DNA from: Pyrinomonadaceae bacterium
GTDB lineage: Bacteria; Acidobacteriota; Blastocatellia; Pyrinomonadales; Pyrinomonadaceae
Assembly (NCBI GenBank): GCA_026786155.1
Contig: JAJAYR010000555.1
Location: 1 to 7,960 of the forward strand
Direction: 5' to 3'
Length of the DNA: 7,960 bases
Each line of letters begins with the position of its first letter. The first letter of the stretch is position 1. The notes under the pieces were generated by a model. It searched no databases, had not been told where the DNA came from, and saw nothing but the letters and a program-made list of their open reading frames with translations. This document shows, one piece after another, positions 1 through 4,993 of this stretch. A program made the translations under genes and the position numbers.

Positions 1-1
1 C

Positions 2-247
2 ATTTCGATTGTCGAAGAAGCAGCAGGCAAAAAATTGTCTTACAGCCTCTCCGACCAAGCCCGCGAAGGCGACCATATTTGGTATGTGAGCGACGTTCGC
101 AAATTTCAAAACGATTATCCCGAATGGCGATACGAACACAATTTGCAGGAGACCATCGGCGAAATGGTGGCGGCGACCGAAGAGAAAATGCGCGAAGAAT
201 CAAAACAATCGGTGATAATCGCCGCGTTATCGGCGGCGGCAAAATAA
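2..247 (+). CDS. C-terminal fragment of NAD-dependent epimerase/dehydratase (SDR family)
   Basis: Open reading frame running in from the left edge (first full codon at position 2), leaving 81 C-terminal residues before the TAA at 245-247. The stretch G-D-H-I-W-Y-V-S-D followed by K-F-Q-N-D-Y-P-E-W, then a short amphipathic helix, matches the usual end of extended SDR sugar-nucleotide epimerases of the CDP-paratose 2-epimerase type, where a '(Y/I)(V/I)SD..(K/R)' strand and 'YP.W' precede the last helix. The NAD-binding GxxGxxG and the YxxxK catalytic site lie outside the window. Such enzymes convert nucleotide sugars in the cytoplasm for glycan synthesis, which suits the downstream genes. The Ala-rich tail (A-A-L-S-A-A-A-K) is probably disordered. 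The exact substrate cannot be told. A 325-base repeat-bearing gap separates it from the next gene, so it may belong to a separate transcript. Confidence 0.75.
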   Translation: MSIVEEAAGKKLSYSLSDQAREGDHIWYVSDVRKFQNDYPEWRYEHNLQETIGEMVAATEEKMREESKQSVIIAALSAAAK

Positions 248-255
248 TACTTGTA

Positions 256-551
256 GGAATTTTTCATTTCAACGCAAAGGCGCAAGGACGCAAAGGTTTT
301 ATAAGAACGTAAATGTATTGACGAATAAAGTTAGAAAGATTGAGGACAAATTGTTCGTTGTTCACTATTAACTATTCGCTGTTAAAACAATGAATATCTT
401 TGCCTTAACAGCGAATAGTTAATAGTGAACAACGAATAGCGGCGTGTTCCAACTTAATTTGTCAATATACGTAAAAAGTAGAGGGCATCAAATTTTCTTT
501 GCGTCTCAGCGGCTTTGTGCCTTTGCGTTAAAAATGATTTTGAGAAAATCC
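256..551. repeat. Nested imperfect palindromic repeat element filling the intergenic gap
   Basis: The gap between the stop at 247 and the next start at 573 holds no plausible gene but is strongly structured. Three pairs of inverted arms are nested. (1) Outer: 271-296 (AACGCAAAGGCGCAAGGACG...) against 497-529, whose complement begins AACGCAAAGGCACAAAG; the right arm has about 8 extra bases. Weak similarity continues outward to about 256 and 551 (GGAATTTT / GGATTTTC). (2) Middle: 307-332 against 451-472, with TATTGAC and AAGTT shared and 4 extra bases on the left. (3) Inner: a perfect 32-bp pair. The middle-to-inner spacers (333-353 and 437-450) do not match. The 'GCAAAGGCGCAAAGACGCAAAG' type of sequence recurs in many bacterial genomes as dispersed intergenic repeats. 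Whether this is a MITE-like element or a structured RNA is open; no transposase and no clear target duplication are visible. Confidence 0.75.
354..436. repeat. Perfect 32-bp inverted repeat with 19-nt loop
   Basis: Positions 354-385 are exactly complementary to 405-436, with the loop at 386-404. Each arm contains near-repeats of AATAG (GAATAG, TTAATAG) and ends in a TTCGTTGTTC / GAACAACGAA block. The stem is AT-rich and lacks a trailing T-run on either side, so it is not a typical rho-independent terminator. In RNA it would form a very long hairpin between the epimerase gene and the downstream operon, and in DNA it could extrude as a cruciform. It forms the core of the larger nested palindrome. 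Confidence 0.9.
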
Positions 552-560
552 TAACTTAAT

Positions 561-564
561 AAGG
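561..564 (+). promoter_or_regulatory. Likely ribosome binding site for the WecB-family gene
   Basis: AAGG lies 8 bases before the ATG at 573, a normal Shine-Dalgarno spacing, and supports that start. It sits just outside the right end of the palindromic repeat. I could not pick a convincing -35/-10 promoter in the gap. Confidence 0.45.
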
Positions 565-572
565 CTAAAATT

Positions 573-1379
573 ATGTTCGATTACGGCAGGCAAAATGTTT
601 TGGGAATTGGAGTGAACGCGGTTGATTACGATGCCGCACTCGACCATATTTTCGCCGCCGCACGAGAAAAACGCTCGCTGGCGGTCAGTGCGTTGGCGGT
701 TCACGGCGTGATGACCGGCGTGTTGGACGCGGTTCACCGGCATCGTCTCAACCGTCTGGATTTGGTCGTGCCGGACGGTCATCCGGTGCGCTGGGCTTTG
801 AAGTGGCTGCACGGAATCGAACTGCCTGACCGCGTTTATGGTCCGACTTTGACTTTGAAAGTTTGCGAACGCGCCGCCGCGGAAAATTTGAGCGTTTATC
901 TTTACGGCAGCCGACAGGAAATTTTGGACAATCTCGAAAAGAACTTGCGCGAGCAGTTTCCCGCGCTCAAAATCGCGGGCAAACAGCCTTCGCGGTTTCG
1001 ACAGTTGACCGAAGGCGAACAAATCGAAACCGCCGAAGAAATAAAGGCAAGCGGCGCGGCGATGGTTCTCGTCGGGTTAGGCTGCCCGCGTCAGGAAACT
1101 TGGGTTTTTGAAAACCGCGATTTGCTGCCGATGCCGCTCCTGGCGGTTGGCGCGGCGTTCGATTTTCACGCCGGAACAATTCCGCAAGCTCCCGCATGGA
1201 TGCAAAAACGCGGGTTAGAATGGTTTTTCCGTTTTGGGCAAGAACCGCGCCGGCTTTGGCGGCGGTATGCTTTGCTCAATCCGCTTTATTTAATTTTGCT
1301 GTTTTTACAAATCGCTAAACTGCGGACGACGGCTTTGGACGAAACGATTGCGCCGGAAAACCGACTCCGCTTCGGTTAA
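573..1379 (+). CDS. WecB/TagA/CpsF family glycosyltransferase (GT26)
   Basis: 268 residues, a usual length for this family. Members transfer a sugar (ManNAc, ManNAcA, Glc and others) from a UDP-sugar to a lipid-linked acceptor at the inner face of the membrane, in teichoic acid, enterobacterial common antigen or EPS synthesis. Visible motifs: V-P-D-G-H-P at 66-71, where Asp68 corresponds to the conserved catalytic Asp; R-V-Y-G-P at 87-91; L-Y-G-S at 110-113; G-L-G-C-P-R-Q-E at 168-175; A-V-G-A-A-F-D-F at 191-198; and the Arg-rich tail E-P-R-R-L-W-R-R-Y at 224-232 that serves membrane association in TagA. The canonical 'TxN' near residue 40 is replaced by A-V-H-G-V-M, as I recall for a subgroup of the family. 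A hydrophobic patch follows at 236-248. ATG at 573 is preceded by AAGG. First gene of the plus-strand run; the next gene starts 11 bases later. The sugar specificity cannot be assigned. Confidence 0.92.
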   Translation: MFDYGRQNVLGIGVNAVDYDAALDHIFAAAREKRSLAVSALAVHGVMTGVLDAVHRHRLNRLDLVVPDGHPVRWALKWLHGIELPDRVYGPTLTLKVCERAAAENLSVYLYGSRQEILDNLEKNLREQFPALKIAGKQPSRFRQLTEGEQIETAEEIKASGAAMVLVGLGCPRQETWVFENRDLLPMPLLAVGAAFDFHAGTIPQAPAWMQKRGLEWFFRFGQEPRRLWRRYALLNPLYLILLFLQIAKLRTTALDETIAPENRLRFG

Positions 1380-1390
1380 ACTCTGTGAAA

Positions 1391-2743
1391 ATGTTTGTGC
1401 GGGCGGGAAAATTTTTATTGCTGTTCTGGCTGGCGGCGTTCGCGTCGTCGTGCGCTTCGTCGGCGGCGACGACGGACGGCGGCGACGCAAACGCTTTTGA
1501 CCGTTCGCAAAATCAAGCCGCATTGACGACGGCGCGAAACAACATCGGAAAATTTCGCCAAGGCTCGGCGCAAATTAAAATTGTGGACGGACGCGGCAAG
1601 CCAATCAAATCGGCAAAAATTCAAATCAAACAAATTTCGCACGATTTTAAGTTCGGCTGTTACTTGAAAATTGACGACCTCGCGCCGGAGAAACTGCCGG
1701 AATACGAACGGCATTTTTCGCGGCTTTTTAATTTCGCGGTCATCGGAACTTATTGGGATTTTGTCGAAAACAAACGCGGCGCGGAAAATTGGACGTGGTT
1801 TGAACGCGAAACCGCGCTCGCCGACCGGCTGAATTGGCGAATCCAAGCCGCGCCGCTGATTTGGGGAACGAACGAAGCCGGAACTCCGAACTGGCTGCCG
1901 CGAGACAAAAACGAACTCGACGCGGCAATCAAAAATCACGTGGAAAGCGTGTTGAAAAAATATCAAAATCGCGCCGAAGATTGGGAAATCGTCAACGAAC
2001 CGCTCGCCCTGCAAGCTGATTTTTTCGCTCAAAATATCGGCAGCGAATACATTGAAACTGCATTTCGCCGGGCGCGTCAAGCCGCGCCGACGAAACGCTT
2101 GATGATTAACGAATACGGCGTTTTCGGCGCGATTGAAAAGCATAATTACAACCGCGAAAAGTATTTCGAGTTGGTAAAAAAGTTAATCGAAAAAGACGTT
2201 CCGATTGACGTTATCGGAATTCAGGCGCACGGCGGCGGCGAATGGTTTGCACCGGCAAATGTTGCCGAACAATTGGAGCGTTACGCCGCGCTCGGCAAAC
2301 CGCTGCAAATCACCGAATTCAGCGCACAAACTTTGAATTACGACGACCGCCAATCGCCGCTCAGTATTGCGGGCAACTATCGAAAAGGTGTTTGGGACGC
2401 GGAAAAACAAGCCGAATTTTACCGGGAATTTTACACGATTGCCTTTGGCAACCGGCACGTCGAAGCGATTACGACCTGGGGACTGGACGACGAACGGGCG
2501 TGGCTTCCGGGCATCGGTTTGATTGACGCGAACGGCAAAGCTAAACCGAATTATGAAACGCTCAACCAATTGATAAACAAAGATTGGCGCACCGATTTGG
2601 AAATAAAATCCGACCACGGCGTCGCCGATTTTCGCGGTTTCTACGGCAGTTACGAAGTCGAAATTTTCGCGGGCGGCAAACGAACGAAAGCGATTTTTGA
2701 ATTAAAAAAAATCGGCAAAAACGAATGGCTTGTTACTTTGTAA
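1391..2743 (+). CDS. Secreted lipoprotein, glycoside hydrolase family 10 (endo-beta-1,4-xylanase-like)
   Basis: 450 residues from the ATG at 1391; an in-frame GTG at 1385 would add two. The N-terminus is a signal peptide: basic start (R4, K7), hydrophobic core F-L-L-L-F-W-L-A-A-F, then A-S-S-C with Cys21 as the likely lipidated residue. The lipobox is imperfect (Ala at -3). After a low-complexity linker, residues 60-90 form a small beta domain with the pattern 'V.D..GKP(I/V)..A.I....H.F.FG' often found ahead of these GH10 domains. The GH10 barrel follows: P-L-I-W-G at 155-159, W-E-I-V-N-E-P with the acid/base Glu203, I-Q-A-H with His280, I-T-E-F with the nucleophile Glu309, and T-W-G-L-D-D near Trp363. 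About 55 residues follow the barrel and read as a C-terminal beta module. GH10 enzymes cleave beta-1,4-xylan-type chains; here the operon points to processing of a self-made polymer. The His normally before the 'LxW' strand is replaced by Ala/Pro, so it is a divergent member. No clear ribosome binding site. Confidence 0.88.
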   Translation: MFVRAGKFLLLFWLAAFASSCASSAATTDGGDANAFDRSQNQAALTTARNNIGKFRQGSAQIKIVDGRGKPIKSAKIQIKQISHDFKFGCYLKIDDLAPEKLPEYERHFSRLFNFAVIGTYWDFVENKRGAENWTWFERETALADRLNWRIQAAPLIWGTNEAGTPNWLPRDKNELDAAIKNHVESVLKKYQNRAEDWEIVNEPLALQADFFAQNIGSEYIETAFRRARQAAPTKRLMINEYGVFGAIEKHNYNREKYFELVKKLIEKDVPIDVIGIQAHGGGEWFAPANVAEQLERYAALGKPLQITEFSAQTLNYDDRQSPLSIAGNYRKGVWDAEKQAEFYREFYTIAFGNRHVEAITTWGLDDERAWLPGIGLIDANGKAKPNYETLNQLINKDWRTDLEIKSDHGVADFRGFYGSYEVEIFAGGKRTKAIFELKKIGKNEWLVTL

Positions 2744-2766
2744 TTTAGATTCTTTAATTTACGTTT

Positions 2767-2772
2767 AAAAGG
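2767..2772 (+). promoter_or_regulatory. Ribosome binding site for the first GNAT gene
   Basis: AAAAGG lies 8 bases before the ATG at 2781, in the 37-base gap after the GH10 gene. It is the best Shine-Dalgarno-like site in the operon and fixes this start. Confidence 0.5.
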
Positions 2773-2780
2773 TAAAAAAA

Positions 2781-4010
2781 ATGGCTTCAATTACTGCTTT
2801 TGCAAAAAATGACAATCGAGATTTTTTGATTGAAGAATCAACCGTCCTCGAAACTCTGTCAAACTCGATTTTTCAAACGGAAATTTTAATCGGCGGCGTT
2901 GAAGTCATCGAACAAGTTTTTGACGAATGGACAGATTTGTGCGAAGAAGGCGCGAGCAGCGAACCTTTTTTTCGTCCCGAATGGTTTGCCGCTTTCGTCA
3001 GAAATTTTGAAAATGAGATTCTGCTTTTGACCGTCAGACGCGGCGGAAAATTACGCGCCGTGTTGCCGCTCGCGCGAAAAAACGGCAGTCTGCACGGCGT
3101 TCCCGTCAGAAAATTACAAGCCGTTTTTAATCTGCAAACGCAGCGCTTCGATTTGATTCACGGCGCGGACGAAACCGAACGAAAAGCGATTATCGAAGCC
3201 GTCTGGAAAACGATAAAAAAGCAAAAAAAATGGCACGTTTGGGAAATACGGCTGGTTAAAAAAGATAGCTGGCTGAATGATTTACTCGCGCTTGCCGAAA
3301 AGGAAAACTACAAAACGGGCGTTTGGCAGATGGACGGCGCACCTTTTATTGCCCTGCCGCAAGGCGACGACAAAGAAAAACTAATCGAGGAATTTTCCAA
3401 AAGTTTGAAAAGACATTTTCGTCAGGAACTCAAGCGCAGACTGCGCCGTTTAAAGGAACTCGGCAGCGTCGAATTCGTCGTCAGGCGCGAATACTCGCCC
3501 GACTCGATGCGGAGATATTTCGATTTGGAAGCCCAAAGCTGGAAAGGGCGCGGCGGAACGGCGGCGGTTTGCGACGCCCGCGCCGAAAAACTGCACGACG
3601 ATTTTGCCCGCGCCGTCGCCGCCCGAAACGCGCTTTTTATCTACGAACTCCGACTCGACGGCAAAACGATTGCGATGAGCATCAACATCAAATATGACCG
3701 TCAAACCATCTTTTGGAAAACGTCTTTTGATGAAAATTATTCGCGTTATTCGCCGGGAAATCTGCTCATTCAGGAATTTTTAGCCGACTGCATCAGAAAC
3801 GGTTCAACCGAACTCGATATGCTCTCTCCGGCAACCGATTACAAAAAAGTTTGGGCTTCGGGCGAACGCGAACACGCCGCTTTTTACGTTTTTCAGCCAG
3901 GAATTTTCGGCTCATTGCTCTGGAAATGGAAGTTTTCCGCTATTAGCTATTTACGAAAGTTTAAGAATACAAAATCTGAAACAGTAACGCCTTCGGGCGT
4001 TGCGCGATAA
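2781..4010 (+). CDS. GNAT acyltransferase, CelD/FemAB-like (Acetyltransf_6 type)
   Basis: 409 residues. The protein has the double-GNAT layout of the CelD/BcsL and FemAB-like group: an N-terminal half with 'PFF(R)PEWF' at 62-69 and the strand L-R-A-V-L-P-L-A-R at 91-99, a basic linker helix at 203-226 (many K/R), and a C-terminal GNAT fold with L-E-A-Q-S-W-K-G-R-G-G at 249-259, the strand pair F-I-Y-E-L-R-L-D-G-K-T-I-A at 286-298, and S-P-G-N-L-L-I-Q-E at 324-332, a region that usually binds the acyl donor in the fold. The end (D-Y-K-K-V-W at 353-358) is typical. Members act in the cytoplasm and are found in cellulose, EPS and PEP-CTERM-linked clusters, where an acyl or aminoacyl transfer to a sugar is presumed but mostly unproven. 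Acceptor and donor are unknown. A second protein of the same family lies two genes on, but similarity between the two is confined to the family motifs. The last codons form a UUCG hairpin. Confidence 0.82.
   Translation: MASITAFAKNDNRDFLIEESTVLETLSNSIFQTEILIGGVEVIEQVFDEWTDLCEEGASSEPFFRPEWFAAFVRNFENEILLLTVRRGGKLRAVLPLARKNGSLHGVPVRKLQAVFNLQTQRFDLIHGADETERKAIIEAVWKTIKKQKKWHVWEIRLVKKDSWLNDLLALAEKENYKTGVWQMDGAPFIALPQGDDKEKLIEEFSKSLKRHFRQELKRRLRRLKELGSVEFVVRREYSPDSMRRYFDLEAQSWKGRGGTAAVCDARAEKLHDDFARAVAARNALFIYELRLDGKTIAMSINIKYDRQTIFWKTSFDENYSRYSPGNLLIQEFLADCIRNGSTELDMLSPATDYKKVWASGEREHAAFYVFQPGIFGSLLWKWKFSAISYLRKFKNTKSETVTPSGVAR
3984..4003 (+). other. Stable cUUCGg tetraloop hairpin at the end of the first GNAT gene
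   Basis: AACGCC (3986-3991), loop TTCG (3992-3995), GGCGTT (3996-4001) form a perfect 6-bp stem, lengthened to 8 bp by a G-U and a G-C pair (3984-4003). C(UUCG)G is an exceptionally stable RNA tetraloop. The hairpin lies inside the coding frame just before the TAA at 4008-4010 and is followed by an AT-rich stretch without a clear U-run, so it could slow ribosomes or nucleases, or weakly attenuate transcription before the membrane-protein gene. It encodes the last residues T-P-S-G-V-A. Confidence 0.6.
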
Positions 4011-4044
4011 AATCAATATAAATAAAGTGCGGCGGTCAAACAAT

Positions 4045-4893
4045 ATGTCGGTTTTTGCAGGCGGTGAACCCCAATACGAGATGCTTCAAAAACAGTCCGA
4101 TGCCGGCGACGATTCCCGCTCGCCCCAGAGTTATGTCCGGGAACGGCTTGACGAGCAGCCGGACAAAACGGTTAATCAAGTCCTACTAAAACCTGCTCTG
4201 GTTGCCCGCATGTTGGGAGCAACCACATTTCTTTTGATTCTCGCCAATTGTGCGGCATTGCTGGCAGACTATTTGACCGGATATAATTCTCTTCTCGTTC
4301 ATAAACTCGTCAAGTTTTTTTACGTTGAACTCGAACTGAATGCGCCCGCCTTTTTTTCTATGCTGCTGCTGCTTTTCGCATCGCTGCTTCTGACGGTTAT
4401 CACCGTTCATAAAAGAAAGCAGAAGGCGGCTCACCTTTTGGAGTGGACAATTCTTTCAGGCGGATTTCTTCTAATGGCATTTGACGAGATAGCTGCCATT
4501 CACGAGCGGCTGATTGAGCCGATGCGGGCGATTATGGGTGAGCAGAATCTCGGTTTCTTATATTTCGCCTGGGTCGTTCCCGCCATCGTCTTGGTAACGG
4601 TTCTCGCGCTTTTTTTCCTGAAGTTTTTGTGGAGTCTGCCGATGAAAACGCGGCTCTCTTTTTTGATAGCCGCGACTCTCTACCTCGGCGGAGCGGTCGG
4701 TTTTGAACTTCTGGAGGGCAAATACTCTGAAATACACGGAAGAGAAAATTTGATTTACATCACGATGACGACGGTTGAGGAAACTCTTGAAATGGTGGGA
4801 ACGATTGTTTTTATTCGGGCGTTGCTCGGATATTTTAATGACACTTACAGAGAAGTCCGATTGCGATTTGATGATTTTACGTCGAATTTTTGA
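4045..4893 (+). CDS. Six-helix membrane protein of unknown function
   Basis: 282 residues from the ATG at 4045. In-frame GTG (4027) and TTG (4000) starts exist; the latter would overlap the previous gene, and none has a clear ribosome binding site. About 50 hydrophilic residues come first, then six likely membrane segments at roughly 56-76, 101-122, 132-152, 170-194, 204-222 and 236-262. Polar residues sit in or beside the helices: F-D-E at 146-148 with I-H-E at 152-154, G-F-E-L-L-E-G at 219-225, and T-V-E-E-T-L-E at 243-249. Such a set (Asp147, Glu148, His153, Glu154, Glu221, Glu245, Glu246, Glu249) suggests a metal site or a proton/ion path. I recall similar 'DE...IHE' membrane proteins annotated only as hypothetical; I cannot name a family. 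It does not match exosortase or flippase motifs. Its Glu codons are about half GAG, unlike both neighbours, which hints at a different origin. It lies between the two GNAT genes and may act on the same glycan (inference). Confidence 0.8.
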   Translation: MSVFAGGEPQYEMLQKQSDAGDDSRSPQSYVRERLDEQPDKTVNQVLLKPALVARMLGATTFLLILANCAALLADYLTGYNSLLVHKLVKFFYVELELNAPAFFSMLLLLFASLLLTVITVHKRKQKAAHLLEWTILSGGFLLMAFDEIAAIHERLIEPMRAIMGEQNLGFLYFAWVVPAIVLVTVLALFFLKFLWSLPMKTRLSFLIAATLYLGGAVGFELLEGKYSEIHGRENLIYITMTTVEETLEMVGTIVFIRALLGYFNDTYREVRLRFDDFTSNF

Positions 4894-4922
4894 TTGACCG
4901 GCAAGTTTTTCGCCAAGCGAAG

Positions 4923-4940
4923 TATCAAAGAGTTTTGATA
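4923..4940 (+). promoter_or_regulatory. Small hairpin before the second GNAT gene
   Basis: TATCAAA (4923-4929), loop GAGT (4930-4933), TTTGATA (4934-4940): a perfect 7-bp inverted repeat ending two bases before an ATG at 4943 that is in frame with the second GNAT gene. It would hide any purine-rich ribosome-binding stretch (AAAGAG) before that ATG, which is one reason to prefer the start at 4994. It could instead be an operator half-site pair; function unknown. Confidence 0.4.
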
Positions 4941-4966
4941 AGATGAGGTCTGAGCGCAATTTAACG

Positions 4967-4980
4967 CGGACAAATGTCCG
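4967..4980 (+). promoter_or_regulatory. Small GC hairpin just before the start at 4994
   Basis: CGGAC (4967-4971), loop AAAT (4972-4975), GTCCG (4976-4980): a 5-bp perfect stem 13 bases before the ATG at 4994. It may affect initiation at that ATG, for which no Shine-Dalgarno site is visible. Confidence 0.35.
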
Positions 4981-4993
4981 GGCTTCAAATAAT

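Noticed and set aside
354..436. Rho-independent terminator for the epimerase gene
   Set aside because: The stem is AT-rich and far too long, and no U-run follows on either strand.
271..529. CRISPR array
   Set aside because: The repeats are inverted pairs, not direct repeats at regular spacing, and no unique spacers of equal length are present.
528..1022. Minus-strand open frame opposite the WecB-family gene and part of the repeat
   Set aside because: It runs into the repeat element, shows no domain, and is explained as a shadow of the plus-strand gene.
1415..2143. Long open frame on the minus strand opposite the GH10 gene (about 240 codons)
   Set aside because: It lies wholly opposite a gene with clear catalytic motifs, its translation is Arg/Phe/Val-rich without any recognisable domain, and such antisense frames are common under this codon use.
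4000..4044. Earlier TTG/GTG starts for the membrane-protein gene
   Set aside because: The TTG at 4000 lies within the UUCG hairpin and overlaps the previous gene; neither start has a ribosome binding site. The GTG at 4027 cannot be fully excluded.
4045..4893. Exosortase or polysaccharide flippase/polymerase
   Set aside because: The Cys/Arg/His exosortase triad is missing, and six helices with acidic motifs do not fit Wzx or Wzy topology.
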